Shown piece by piece: positions 28,614 to 37,294 of a stretch of 64,000 nucleotides of DNA. A program made the translations under genes and the position numbers. The DNA is taken from contig NZ_BOOK01000032.1 in NCBI RefSeq assembly GCF_016863195.1, positions 1-64,000 on the forward strand. Reading direction: 5' to 3'. The notes under the pieces were generated by a model. The model made no database searches, was not told the origin of the DNA, and worked only from the letters and a program-made list of their open reading frames with translations. The DNA is from Paraplanobispora takensis (GTDB lineage: Bacteria > Actinomycetota > Actinomycetes > Streptosporangiales > Streptosporangiaceae). Every line of letters starts with the position of its first letter. Positions within the stretch are counted from its first letter, which is position 1.

Positions 28614-29023
28614 TGTCGGCACGGGGTAAGGCGCGCAGGCGCGCGCTGGACATCCTGTTCGAGGCAGAGGCCCGCGGCGAGGACCCCCTCAAGGTCCTCG
28701 CCGAGCGCCTGGAGCGGAAAGAACCGCCCGTCAACGAATACACCGCCGCCCTCGTCGAAGGAGTGTGCCGGCACCGGGCGCGCATCGACGAGCTGATCAC
28801 CACCTACGCCGAGGGCTGGACGCTCGACCGCATGCCCGCGGTCGACCGCAACCTGCTGCGGGGCGGCACCTACGAGCTGCTGTGGATGCCGGACGTCCCC
28901 GAGGGCGTCGTCATCAGCGAGTGGGTCGGCCTGGCGGCCGAACTGTCGACGGACGAGTCGCCGCAGTTCGTCAACGGCCTGATGGCCCGGTTCAAGCAGC
29001 TCAAGCCCTCCCTGGCGCTGTAG
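28613..29023 (+). CDS. nusB: Transcription antitermination factor NusB
   Basis: The 136-residue all-helical protein starts [19 protein letters not shown] and includes VEGVCRHRARIDELI and MPAVDRNLLRGGTYELLW. NusB with NusE binds boxA RNA and supports rRNA antitermination. The start overlaps the efp stop (TGATG), as in many actinomycetes. A hairpin follows immediately after the stop. Confidence 0.96.
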   Translation: MSARGKARRRALDILFEAEARGEDPLKVLAERLERKEPPVNEYTAALVEGVCRHRARIDELITTYAEGWTLDRMPAVDRNLLRGGTYELLWMPDVPEGVVISEWVGLAAELSTDESPQFVNGLMARFKQLKPSLAL

Positions 29024-29025
29024 GC

Positions 29026-29050
29026 CCGCGGGGGGCGCGGCCCCCCGCGG
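29026..29050 (+). terminator. Terminator hairpin after nusB
   Basis: CCGCGGGGGGC (29026-29036) pairs with GCCCCCCGCGG (29040-29050) across a 3-nt loop. No U tract, which is common in this GC range. Confidence 0.6.
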
Positions 29051-29244
29051 CCCTTGCGCGGAGCGCATCCTCCCGAGGCGTGCCCCGTCCCGGCTCTCCC
29101 GCCCCGCCGCCCCGGCCCCTCCTCCCATGCGGCGATCGCCCGGCGGGAAAGACTCGCCCAACGGCGAGTACGGATCGTCTGGACGGTTCCCGCGGCGGCG
29201 CGGCGTAAGCTGGGCTGGTCACCGAAAGAGGAGGCGAACCGAAG

Positions 29245-30003
29245 TTGCACGCCGTAGGCCTCTCGCGGCACTCGGGCACCCCGGCCGTCCGCACCGCCGT
29301 CGTCTGGGACGTCCTGAGGGAGACGCTGGCCGCCCGGGTGGCGGCCGCCGGCCGTGACCGGCTCGACATCGTCGACGCGGGTGGCGGCACCGGAGGGTTC
29401 GCCGTGCCCCTGGCCGAGCTCGGGCACGCCGTCACCGTCGTCGATCCCAGCCCCGACTCGCTGGCCGCGCTGGAACGCCGCGCGGCCGAGGCGGGGGTGG
29501 GCGTGCGGGCGCTGCAGGGCGACGCCGCGGACCTGGGCGAGCTCCTGCCGCCCGACACCGCCGACCTGGTCCTGTGCCACAGCGTGCTGGAGTACGTCGA
29601 AGAACCCGCCGGCGCCCTGGCCGCCATGGCGGGCCTGGTGCGCGAGGGCGGCGTGATCAGCGTCCTGGCCGCCAACCCGCTCGCCGCCGCGCTGCACCGC
29701 TCGGTCTCCGGGCGGTTCGAGGAGGCCCGCCGGGTCCTTGAGGACCCCGAGGGCCGCTGGGGCGACCGCGACCCCACGCCCCGGCGCTTCACGCGCGAGT
29801 CGCTGCTCGTGCTCCTGGCCGGAGCCGGGTTGCGCCCCGGAGAGGTGCACGGCGTGCGGATCTTCGCCGACCTGGTGCCGAGCAGGCTGCTGGACGGCGA
29901 GCCCGGCGCCGCGGCCGCCCTGGTCGCCCTGGAGCAGGCGGCGGCCGCCCATCCGGTCCTGCGGGACATCGCCACCCAGCTGCACGTCCTCGGCCACCGG
30001 TGA
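29245..30003 (+). CDS. SAM-dependent methyltransferase
   Basis: The 252-residue class I methyltransferase has motif I IVDAGGGTGGFAVPLAEL, the acidic loop VTVVDPSPDSL, DAADLGELLP and VLCHSVLEYVEEP. The C-terminal RRFTRESLLVLLAGAGL is like the 2-polyprenyl or UbiE type. The substrate is unknown. TTG 29245 follows AGAGGAGG by about ten bases. A methyltransferase in front of dinB and the DUF3040 gene near mraZ is a conserved arrangement in this order, suggesting a housekeeping role. Confidence 0.85.
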   Translation: MHAVGLSRHSGTPAVRTAVVWDVLRETLAARVAAAGRDRLDIVDAGGGTGGFAVPLAELGHAVTVVDPSPDSLAALERRAAEAGVGVRALQGDAADLGELLPPDTADLVLCHSVLEYVEEPAGALAAMAGLVREGGVISVLAANPLAAALHRSVSGRFEEARRVLEDPEGRWGDRDPTPRRFTRESLLVLLAGAGLRPGEVHGVRIFADLVPSRLLDGEPGAAAALVALEQAAAAHPVLRDIATQLHVLGHR

Positions 30004-30011
30004 GGCTTGGA

Positions 30012-30027
30012 TCGAACAGGCGTTCAC
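30012..30027. promoter_or_regulatory. LexA (SOS) box
   Basis: TCGAACAGGCGTTCAC matches the Gram-positive SOS consensus CGAACnnnnGTTCG at nine of ten fixed positions. It ends one base before the -10 of dinB, where LexA would block RNA polymerase. Confidence 0.7.
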
Positions 30028-30028
30028 A

Positions 30029-30034
30029 TAGGAT
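30029..30034 (+). promoter_or_regulatory. -10 element of apparently leaderless dinB
   Basis: TAGGAT, six bases, then GTG 30041. Confidence 0.5.
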
Positions 30035-30040
30035 GACGTC

Positions 30041-31279
30041 GTGTCGAGCAAACAGCAGGTGCCGCGTCCGGACGCCCGCCTGGGCGACGATGACACCGGT
30101 TGCCCGATCCTCCATGTGGACATGGACGCCTTCTTCGCCAGCGTCGAGCTGCGCGAGCGCCCCGAACTGCGGGGCATGCCGGTCATCGTCGGCCGGCCCG
30201 GCGGACGCGGCGTGGTCCTCAGCGCGACCTACGAGGCCAGGAGGTTCGGGGTGCACTCGGCGATGCCCATGACCCGCGCCCGCCGCCTCTGCCCGCGGGC
30301 GGTGATCATCCCGCCGAGCCACGGGAAGTACTCCCGGGTCTCCCGGAGCGTCATGGAGATCTTCCGGAGCATCACCCCCGAGGTGGAGCCGATCGCCTCC
30401 GACGAGGCGTTCCTCGACGTCTCCGGGGCCCGCAGGCGGCTCGGCCCCCCGGCCGCGATCGCCGCCGTGATCCGCGAGCGGGTCGTCGCCGAGCACGGGA
30501 TCACCTGCTCGGTGGGAGTGGCGAGCACCAAGTTCGTGGCCAAGCTGGCCTCGCGGCACTGCAAGCCCGACGGCCTGTTCGTCGTCCCGGCCGACCAGGT
30601 GGTCGACTTCCTCCACCCGCTGCCCGTGGCGGCCCTGTGGGGCGTCGGGGAGCGCACGGAGCAGACCCTGGTGCGCCTGGGCATCAAGACGGTCGGCGAT
30701 CTCGCCGGGACCCCCGTGGAGACCCTCTCGGCGGCGCTCGGCCATGCGGCCGGCACCCACCTGGCGGCGCTCGCCTGGGGCCGCGACGAGCGGCCCGTCA
30801 CCCCGCACACCCCTGACAAGAGCATCGGCGCCGAAGAGACATTCGCCACAGATATCGGCGACCCGGTCGAGATCCGCAGGGAGTTGCTGAGGCTGTCCGA
30901 GCGCGTCGCGGCCCGGCTGCGGGAGGGCGGTCACGTCGGCCGCACGGTCAGCGTCAAGCTCCGCCGGGCCGATTTCACGACCCTGTCCCGGTCCCGGACC
31001 CTGCGGGAATCGACCGACGTCGCCCAGGAGATCTACGCGACCGCCTGCGAGCTGTACACCGCCTCAGGCCTGGAGAACACGGCACTCCGGCTGGTCGGCG
31101 TGCGGGTGGAGAACCTGCTCGCCGCCGACGGAGCGGCCCGGCAGCTCAGCCTCGGAGAGCCCGAGAAGGGCTGGCGGGAGGCCGAGCGGGCGATGGACAG
31201 AGCGGCCCGCAGGTTCGGTCGTGACGCGGTACTTCCGGCCTCCCTCGTCCGCCCTCCGTTTGATGGAATGGATCTATGA
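30041..31279 (+). CDS. dinB: DNA polymerase IV (Y family)
   Basis: The 412-residue translesion polymerase has the catalytic residues in ILHVDMDAFFASVE and PIASDEAFLDVSG. It also shows VVLSATYEARRFGV, the thumb HhH motifs (LWGVGERTEQTLVRLGI), a little-finger domain, and near the C-terminus RQLSLGE, a clamp-binding motif. It copies damaged DNA with low fidelity. GTG 30041 has a -10 six bases upstream and a LexA-type box just before it, so expression should rise after DNA damage from a leaderless transcript. Confidence 0.94.
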   Translation: MSSKQQVPRPDARLGDDDTGCPILHVDMDAFFASVELRERPELRGMPVIVGRPGGRGVVLSATYEARRFGVHSAMPMTRARRLCPRAVIIPPSHGKYSRVSRSVMEIFRSITPEVEPIASDEAFLDVSGARRRLGPPAAIAAVIRERVVAEHGITCSVGVASTKFVAKLASRHCKPDGLFVVPADQVVDFLHPLPVAALWGVGERTEQTLVRLGIKTVGDLAGTPVETLSAALGHAAGTHLAALAWGRDERPVTPHTPDKSIGAEETFATDIGDPVEIRRELLRLSERVAARLREGGHVGRTVSVKLRRADFTTLSRSRTLRESTDVAQEIYATACELYTASGLENTALRLVGVRVENLLAADGAARQLSLGEPEKGWREAERAMDRAARRFGRDAVLPASLVRPPFDGMDL

Positions 31280-31426
31280 CGTCACCTCCGGTTTGGACTA
31301 CGTTGGACGTTTTCTTTCGTCTACGTCTACAGCCTCGTATTCTGGGGATAACCGACCGCGAGGTTCGGACACCCCGTGTCGTCCGTCACCGTCTTCCCCG
31401 TCCTGGGGCCGTCCTTGGGAGGCGCC

Positions 31427-31828
31427 GTGCCGCTCTCTGAGCACGAGCAGCGCCTGCTCGACCAGATCGAGCAGGCCCTCTACGCCGAGGACCCGAAGTG
31501 GGCCAATACCGTAAGGATCAGTGATCCGCGCAGCCACTACAAGCGCCGCCTGGTGAAGGCCTCCCTCGGCTTCATCCTTGGTGTCGTCCTGTTGATGGTC
31601 GGCGTCGTGATTCAACTCATCCCGCTCGGCGTCGGCGGTTTCGTGGTCATGCTCGCCGCGTGTCTGTGGGGTCTGTCCAGCTGGAAGCGGATGAACGGTT
31701 TCGGTGAGAACACCGCGACCGCATCCCCCGGCCAGCCGGAAGGAAGGATGAAGCGCCGCGGCGGCCCCCGCCAGGGCTTCATGGAGCGGATGGAAGAGCG
31801 CTGGCGCCGTCGTCACGACGAGCGCTGA
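31427..31828 (+). CDS. DUF3040 membrane protein
   Basis: The 133-residue protein begins with the DUF3040 signature VPLSEHEQRLLDQIEQALYA and DPKW. Two membrane helices follow (GFILGVVLLMVGVVIQLIPLG and GFVVMLAACLWGLSS), then a basic disordered tail ending RRRHDER. GTG 31427 is preceded by GGGAGG; the frame extends upstream to 31376 without a good signal. The family is confined to actinobacteria, lies near mraZ and has no assigned function. Confidence 0.9.
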   Translation: MPLSEHEQRLLDQIEQALYAEDPKWANTVRISDPRSHYKRRLVKASLGFILGVVLLMVGVVIQLIPLGVGGFVVMLAACLWGLSSWKRMNGFGENTATASPGQPEGRMKRRGGPRQGFMERMEERWRRRHDER

Positions 31829-31852
31829 CCTCTCCGACATCCGCGACCGCGT

Positions 31853-31884
31853 GTGAGCCGCCCCCCGTCAGGGGGACGGCTCAC
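31853..31884. terminator. Terminator hairpin between convergent units
   Basis: GTGAGCCGCCCCCC (31853-31866) pairs with GGGGGACGGCTCAC (31871-31884) with one mismatch and loop GTCA. It ends the DUF3040 transcript. Confidence 0.75.
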
Positions 31885-31998
31885 ATGATGAGCCAGGCGT
31901 TCACTTCGCCGACCTCCCAGGTCCTCACCCGTCCGGCAGCCGCGCGTGCCCCGGCATCCCGCGTACCGGGCGGGTTCCCTGCGAGGGGGATGACGCGC

Positions 31999-32036
31999 CA
32001 GGGCCCGCCGTGCCGGCACCGGCACGGCGGGCCCTG
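31999..32036. terminator. Terminator hairpin of the TgpA operon
   Basis: CAGGGCCCGCCGTGCCGG (31999-32016) and CCGGCACGGCGGGCCCTG (32019-32036) are perfect 18-bp arms with a 2-nt centre. It lies 30 bp beyond the TgpA stop on the minus strand. Confidence 0.8.
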
Positions 32037-32066
32037 ACCTGTCGGCCTTTCCCGCGGGTTCCGCCG

Positions 32067-34487
32067 TCAGGCGTTCCTGCGTGCCGCGCGTCCCAGCCGG
32101 ATGTTCTCCAGGCGGTCGAACCCGTCCAGGACCCGGCCGCCCATCGCCCGCATCCGCAGCAGCGTGGACGGCGGCAGCAGCACCGCCCGGATCCTCCTGC
32201 CGCGGGACACGGTGGCCGCCAGCGCCCGCCGTACCCGCCGGACGTCCTCGCGGAGCGATCCCGTCGGGGCCGGGGTCCTGGCGAAGAGCATCCGCTCCAC
32301 CGCCTCGGCGATCTTCGCCATGGAGGCGGTGGCCTCGGCGTCGAACTCGTACTGCTCGCTCAGCCGCCGGGCCAGCGCCCGCGGGCTCTCGCTCGGCCGG
32401 CGCGTCATGCCGTAGTCGCACAGGGCGTCGTCGAGCTCCGCCCAGGCCGCCGTCACGGTGGCCTGCCCGAGATTGCTCCTGACCGCGACGATGGGAGCCG
32501 ACCCCTGCGCCGCCTCCACCTGCACCGTGTCCCTGGAGTAGGCGCGGCGGCGGCGCAGCCGCAGCTGCCAGCGGATCATCCCGGGGACGAGAGCGATCAG
32601 CAGCAGGGCCGCGACCCCGATGCCGATCTTCACGGCCAGCGGCATCTCCTCCTCGACCGGGAGGAACGCGCCGCCGAGCTCGCGGTCGAGCATCGGGTTG
32701 CGCGGGGTGTCCGCCGCCTGGCCGGGGGTGTCGGAGCTGGTCGGGGCCGAGCTGGGGCTCGTCGTCGGCTCGTCGTCCCCGCCGGTGGTGACCTCCGGCT
32801 GGCTGTAGATCGGACGCGTCGCGCTGCCCTGCCCGGTGGGACCGTTCGGGGTGGGCTCGAAGCGCAGCCAGCCCGCGCCCTCGAAGTACAGCTCCGGCCA
32901 GGCGTGGGAGTCGCGGGTGCCCACGTTCCACTGCCCGGAGTAGTTGACGCCGCCGGTGTAGCCGACGGCCACCCGCGAGGGGATGCCCAGGACCCGGGCC
33001 AGCACCGCCATCGAGGCGGCGAACTGCTCGCAGTACCCGGCCCGGCTGCGGATCAGGAAGTCCGTCAGCGCGGTGCCGCCGTGGCCCTGCGTGGCCAGGT
33101 TGTAGGTGAACCCGCCCGTGGTGGTGAAGAACTCCTGGAGCTGGATCGCCTTCTCGTAGGGGGTGGCGTTCGCGTCGGTCTGGTCCTCGGCCAGCTGCCG
33201 GATCTCCGGAGGCAGGTTCTCGGGCAGCCGCAGGTACCGCTCGTTGATCGGCTGCGGGGCGTTCCCGACGGTCTTGAGCAGGTCCGCGGTGGGCTTGGGC
33301 TCGGTGCTGGTGACCCGGTAGGTCAGCCCGCGGGCGTCGTCCCGGGTGGAGAACACCATGAGCGTGTCGCGGTCGGGCCGCCAGTCGCCCTCGATCCGGA
33401 CCTGGCTGGCCGGGTACGGCAGAGGCAGGAACTTCATGTTCTCCACCTCGTCGCTGACCGAGACGTCGGTGGTCACCGAGGCCGCGGGCATGGACGGGCT
33501 CTGGCCGGGGGCCGGGGGCATCGGGCCCTCGAAGGTCCGGTCCTCCGGGCGGCCCTGGGTGGGCGACATCGTCCACTGCTCGCCGTCGAAGATGTCCAGT
33601 GAGTACAGCCGCAGATAACGGGGCGCCCCGTCGCTGGTGTTGTAGGTCAGGACGGTGGAGTTGGCCGGCAGCGAGAGCTCTCCCCGCAGGTTGACCATGG
33701 GGTTGGGGATGCTGATCGAGTTGCCGCCCCTGCCGTTGCCGCTGCCCACGCCGAACCCGAACAGCGGGTCGGGCTCCAGGGTGGGCACCAGCGAGGGCAG
33801 CAGGATCGCCAGGATGATCGCGGTGAAGCCGACCCGCTTGCCCGACAGGCGCAGGGTCGTGGTCTCCGCGGCCGGGCGTGGGGCGACGAAGGACGGGGCC
33901 CGGCGCACCAGCACGGCCCGGCCCCAGTGGGTGACCCGCTCCTGGCCGTCGGCGGCCAGCAGGCCCAGGAAGCCCAGGGCGGCGACGACGACCGTCGGCC
34001 AGCTCAGCGGGTCGTCCATGAACGAGGCGGGCACCACGAACAGCGACAGCAGCGGCAGCCCGGCCAGCGCGCTGCGCCGCAGCCGGACCGCGAACAGGTC
34101 GACCAGGATGGCGATCAGGCCGACGCCGGCGCAGGTCAGCAGGACGATCCCGGCGTTGTCCGGGACCGGGACGGCGAAGCGCTGGATGTCGGCGAACCCG
34201 GTGAGCACCAGCCCGGCCAGCTCGATGAGCGACTCCTTGGTCGGCACCACCCCGGCCCACGCGGCGTCACCGGTGAACACCGCGGTCAGATAGATCCAGA
34301 CCGCGACCAGCTGGGCCGCCGGGACCAGCCCGTTCGGCACCGTGTAGCGGCTGGCCAGCATGCCGACCCCGGTGACCACGAGGATGATCCCGAGGCTCGC
34401 CCAGAACCAGGTGCCCTCCTGGAACAGGGGATAGAGCGAGAGCGCGACCGCTCCGGTGGCCGCGCCCGCCGCGATGGGAAGTCTCAT
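32067..34487 (-). CDS. TgpA-like membrane transglutaminase-fold protein
   Basis: About 806 residues. N-terminal membrane helices of the DUF3488 type precede a large extracytoplasmic transglutaminase-like domain with a Cys-His-Asp triad: AGYCEQFAASMAVLARVLGI, DSHAWPELYF and GWLRFEPTP. A linker rich in Ser/Thr/Pro, one more helix (KIGIGVAALLLIALVPGM) and a cytoplasmic DUF4129-like end follow. ATG 34487 overlaps the DUF58 stop (ATGA). With MoxR and DUF58 it forms a conserved three-gene set divergent from mraZ. The exact substrate is unknown; an envelope protein is likely. Confidence 0.88.
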   Translation of the reverse strand: MRLPIAAGAATGAVALSLYPLFQEGTWFWASLGIILVVTGVGMLASRYTVPNGLVPAAQLVAVWIYLTAVFTGDAAWAGVVPTKESLIELAGLVLTGFADIQRFAVPVPDNAGIVLLTCAGVGLIAILVDLFAVRLRRSALAGLPLLSLFVVPASFMDDPLSWPTVVVAALGFLGLLAADGQERVTHWGRAVLVRRAPSFVAPRPAAETTTLRLSGKRVGFTAIILAILLPSLVPTLEPDPLFGFGVGSGNGRGGNSISIPNPMVNLRGELSLPANSTVLTYNTSDGAPRYLRLYSLDIFDGEQWTMSPTQGRPEDRTFEGPMPPAPGQSPSMPAASVTTDVSVSDEVENMKFLPLPYPASQVRIEGDWRPDRDTLMVFSTRDDARGLTYRVTSTEPKPTADLLKTVGNAPQPINERYLRLPENLPPEIRQLAEDQTDANATPYEKAIQLQEFFTTTGGFTYNLATQGHGGTALTDFLIRSRAGYCEQFAASMAVLARVLGIPSRVAVGYTGGVNYSGQWNVGTRDSHAWPELYFEGAGWLRFEPTPNGPTGQGSATRPIYSQPEVTTGGDDEPTTSPSSAPTSSDTPGQAADTPRNPMLDRELGGAFLPVEEEMPLAVKIGIGVAALLLIALVPGMIRWQLRLRRRRAYSRDTVQVEAAQGSAPIVAVRSNLGQATVTAAWAELDDALCDYGMTRRPSESPRALARRLSEQYEFDAEATASMAKIAEAVERMLFARTPAPTGSLREDVRRVRRALAATVSRGRRIRAVLLPPSTLLRMRAMGGRVLDGFDRLENIRLGRAARRNA

Positions 34488-35737
34488 GAGCCGCCCCCGC
34501 TGAGTGCGAATCGTCCCCGCTGGGCGGCGTCCGGCCACGCGTCCGCGATCGAGGCGCCCGCGGGCAGCCGTACGATCCGCCAGCCCGCACCGGCGAGCAC
34601 CGCCTGCGCCGCCCGGTAATCCTGGTTGTCGGCGAGGTCGGGCCGCTCCCAGCCCGCCACGTCCAGCATGACGGCCACGCCGGTCACGTTGCCGTGCCTG
34701 AGCCTGGCCAGGGCTTGGGCCTCCTCGACGGTCACGCCGCCGAGCACGGCCACGATCAGGCCGTCGCCGCCGCCCTGCCGCAGCGCGCTGATGCCGTACT
34801 CCAGCGACCGCGCCGAACTGGTCCGCACCACCGCGAGGGTGTCCAGCAGCGACCAGCTCAGCCCGCTGTCGGTCAGGTGCTCGGCGCCCTGGTCGGTGAC
34901 CAGCCGCAGCCCGAGACCCTCGTGGGCCAGGTGCACCCCGATGGAGGCCGCGGCCGAGACCGCCACCTCGAAGGAGGAGCGGGGGCCCTCACCCCGGTGC
35001 GCGTACCTGCGGGTGTCCAGCAGCAGAGCGCCCCGGCTCTGCCACTGCTGCTCCTCGCGCCGGACCATCAGCTCGCCGTACCTGGCGGTCGAGCGCCAGT
35101 GCACCCGCCGCAGGTCGTCGCCCTGGCGGTACTCGCGCGGCGCGACGTCGTCGTCGCCCGCGGCCGCCACGCTCCTGGTACGGCTGTCGCCCCCGCCCGT
35201 CCACTCGCCGGACAGGCGCACGTGGGGCAGCGCCACCACCTGGGGTGTCACCACCAGGGTGTCGCTGACGGTGAACGACCGGGTCAGCTCGACCAGGCCG
35301 AAGGGGTCGCTGATCCGGATGGACAGGGGGCCGATGGTGAAGCGGCCCCGCAGGTCGGAGCGGACCCGGTAGTCGATCTCCCGCACGCCCCGCGGCTCCA
35401 CCCGGTCCAGGACGAACCTGGGGCGGGCGCCGAGCGCGTACGGGACGGTGTCCTCGATCATGAGCAGGCCGGTCGGGAGCCGGGTGACGTTCTCCAGGCG
35501 CAGAGTTACGGTCGCCTCGTTGCCGACCTCGGCCCGGGGCGGGTCCAGCCGCCGCGCGCAGCTCAGCCGGTAACGGGTGCGGGCCACCACCATGGCGGCC
35601 AGCAGCGGCAGGGAGACGATCAGCACCCCGACCCTGAGCAGGTCGTGCTCGCCCAGGAAGAAGGCGCACAGCAGCGCCGCGGCGCCCGAGGCGAGGAAGG
35701 ACCTGCCGCGGGCGGTGAGCGCCTTCAAACCCGTCAT
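34484..35737 (-). CDS. DUF58 family membrane protein
   Basis: The 417-residue protein has two N-terminal membrane helices (residues 10-55), a beta-rich domain (EVGNEATVTLRLENVTRLPTG) and the DUF58 signature REYRQGDDLRRVHWRSTARYGELMVRR split across the middle. A vWA-like C-terminal part follows. DUF58 proteins pair with MoxR ATPases. Translationally coupled to the TgpA-like gene and 61 bp downstream of moxR, it is probably the adaptor between ATPase and transglutaminase. Confidence 0.9.
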   Translation of the reverse strand: MTGLKALTARGRSFLASGAAALLCAFFLGEHDLLRVGVLIVSLPLLAAMVVARTRYRLSCARRLDPPRAEVGNEATVTLRLENVTRLPTGLLMIEDTVPYALGARPRFVLDRVEPRGVREIDYRVRSDLRGRFTIGPLSIRISDPFGLVELTRSFTVSDTLVVTPQVVALPHVRLSGEWTGGGDSRTRSVAAAGDDDVAPREYRQGDDLRRVHWRSTARYGELMVRREEQQWQSRGALLLDTRRYAHRGEGPRSSFEVAVSAAASIGVHLAHEGLGLRLVTDQGAEHLTDSGLSWSLLDTLAVVRTSSARSLEYGISALRQGGGDGLIVAVLGGVTVEEAQALARLRHGNVTGVAVMLDVAGWERPDLADNQDYRAAQAVLAGAGWRIVRLPAGASIADAWPDAAQRGRFALSGGGS

Positions 35738-35798
35738 CGCGTCACCGCCCCGTCCGGCGTGGTGCGGACCCGTGCCCGCGGAGCGCCGGATCGGCCGC

Positions 35799-36776
35799 TC
35801 ATCTGGCCTGCGTCTCGGGGACGGGCACCCGGCGGACCAGGTCGGCGATCACCTGCTCCGGCAGGCGGCGCTGGCCCTGCGCCTCGACGCTGGGCAGCAG
35901 GCGGTGGGCGAGGACCGGCACGCACAGGGCCTGCAGGTCGTCGGGGATGACGTAGTCGCGCCCGGCGAGCGCGGCGTTGGCCCGGGCGGCGCGGACGAGC
36001 TGCAGGGTCGAGCGGGGCGAGGCGCCCAGGCGCAGGTCCGGGGAGTGCCGGGTGGCCGTCACCAGGTCGATCGCGTACTTCTTGATCGGCTGGGAGACGT
36101 AGACCGCGCGCACCGCCTCGATCAGCGCCTTGACCTCGGTGGTGGTGGCGACCGGTTGCAGCTTGTCGATCGGGGAGGTGGCGCCGTGCACGTCGAGCAT
36201 CTCCAGCTCGGCGGCGGGCTCGGGGTACCCCATCGCGATCCGCGCGGTGAAGCGGTCGCGCTGCGCCTCGGGCAGGGGATAGGTGCCCTCCATCTCGATC
36301 GGGTTCTGGGTGGCGATGACCATGAACGGCGAGTCGAGCCGGTAGGTCGTGCCGTCGACGGTGACCTGGTGCTCCTCCATGCACTCCAGCAGGGCCGACT
36401 GCGTCTTGGGCGAAGCACGGTTGATCTCGTCGCCGACCACGATGTTGGCGAACACCGGGCCGGGCTTGAACTCGAACTCCCGGGTCTGCTGGTTGTAGGC
36501 GCTCACGCCGGTGATGTCGCTCGGCAGCAGGTCAGGGGTGAACTGCACGCGGCGTACCGGACAGTCGATGGATCGTGCCAGCGCCTTGGCGAGCATGGTC
36601 TTGCCCACGCCCGGCACGTCCTCGATGAGCAGATGACCCTCCGCGAGCAGAACGGTCAGGGTCAGGCGCACGACGTCGCTCTTGCCCTCGATGACCGACT
36701 CGATCGCCTCGCGGATCCGGTGCGCGGTGGCAACCAGATCGTCGAGGTGAGGTGGGACGTCATGGGTTACTGCCAC
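35799..36776 (-). CDS. MoxR-family AAA+ ATPase
   Basis: The 325-residue ATPase has Walker A LIEDVPGVGKTMLAKAL, Walker B VVGDEINRASPKTQSALLE and sensor 1 VIATQNPIEMEGTYPLPEAQ, plus the lid region LRLGASPRSTLQLVRAARA. This is the RavA/MRP-type branch found with DUF58 proteins and differs from the CoxD-like ATPase at 10851. GTG 36776 follows GGAGG by four bases. It is first in its operon, and the 518-bp region upstream is shared with mraZ. Confidence 0.92.
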   Translation of the reverse strand: MAVTHDVPPHLDDLVATAHRIREAIESVIEGKSDVVRLTLTVLLAEGHLLIEDVPGVGKTMLAKALARSIDCPVRRVQFTPDLLPSDITGVSAYNQQTREFEFKPGPVFANIVVGDEINRASPKTQSALLECMEEHQVTVDGTTYRLDSPFMVIATQNPIEMEGTYPLPEAQRDRFTARIAMGYPEPAAELEMLDVHGATSPIDKLQPVATTTEVKALIEAVRAVYVSQPIKKYAIDLVTATRHSPDLRLGASPRSTLQLVRAARANAALAGRDYVIPDDLQALCVPVLAHRLLPSVEAQGQRRLPEQVIADLVRRVPVPETQAR

Positions 36777-37009
36777 CAGGCCTCCATGAGGGTGCGGCGG
36801 TTTCGCGCCGGGGGTACGTAGTACAACGGGGCCTTTGGGGCCCTTTTTCTATTGTGAGTACCGACACTACGACTCTGCGGGTTCCAGGGCGACTTTATGC
36901 GGTCATCGAATCCGTTTTCGGGTGAACGGCTGACGCTGGGGCGGACATCCCTTATGACCTCCTGCGGCGGACGTACGGCCCCGCGATGCGAGCCGGCGCT
37001 CCGGCCGTT

Positions 37010-37035
37010 CTCCACCCCCCTCCACCACCGTTCAC
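37010..37035 (-). promoter_or_regulatory. Opposite-strand MraZ-box-like repeats facing the moxR operon
   Basis: Read on the minus strand: GTGAAC (37035-37030), GTGGAG (37025-37020) and GTGGAG (37015-37010), each separated by exactly 4 bp. A further GTGGAG lies at 37133-37128. The region is pyrimidine-rich, so chance is possible. The rest of 36777-37169 holds no gene. Confidence 0.3.
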
Positions 37036-37169
37036 CACCGTCCGGCGGACGTGTGATCGTCCGGCCGTCCGGGGCCGTTCCGACACGCCCGTCACGTGTG
37101 GGGGGTCCCTATACCCACCCCACTCAGCTCCACCCCTCCTGACCTGGGGGAATATCGGCCAATTCGGAC

Positions 37170-37247
37170 GTGGACACAGGTGGAATCAGTTGACGGTGGA
37201 GAGAAGTGGAGTATGGTGGTGCGCAGTGGAGGGCAGGGGCTGTGGAG
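37170..37247 (+). promoter_or_regulatory. MraZ-binding box array
   Basis: GTGGAG at 37196, GTGGAG at 37206, GTGGTG at 37216 and GTGGAG at 37226 repeat with an exact 10-bp period (6-bp box, 4-bp spacer). Weaker boxes GTGGAC (37170) and GTGGAA (37180) keep the same period, and a last GTGGAG is at 37242. GTGG(A/T)G with 4-bp spacing is the known MraZ operator pattern. Confidence 0.8.
37190..37217 (+). promoter_or_regulatory. Predicted mraZ promoter
   Basis: TTGACG (37190-37195) and TATGGT (37212-37217) are separated by 16 bp. Boxes 1 and 2 fill the spacer and box 3 overlaps the -10, so MraZ binding would repress. The leader is about 70 nt. Confidence 0.6.
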
Positions 37248-37294
37248 GAGCAGTGCAGCGCTGAGCACTCCGCTAGGCACGGGAGGTGGGTCCG

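Noticed and set aside
36829-36848. Terminator-like GGGCC-TTTGG-GGCCC-TTTTT on the plus strand upstream of moxR
   Set aside because: Only a 5-bp stem and no plus-strand gene ends there; it could matter for antisense RNA but I cannot support it as a terminator.
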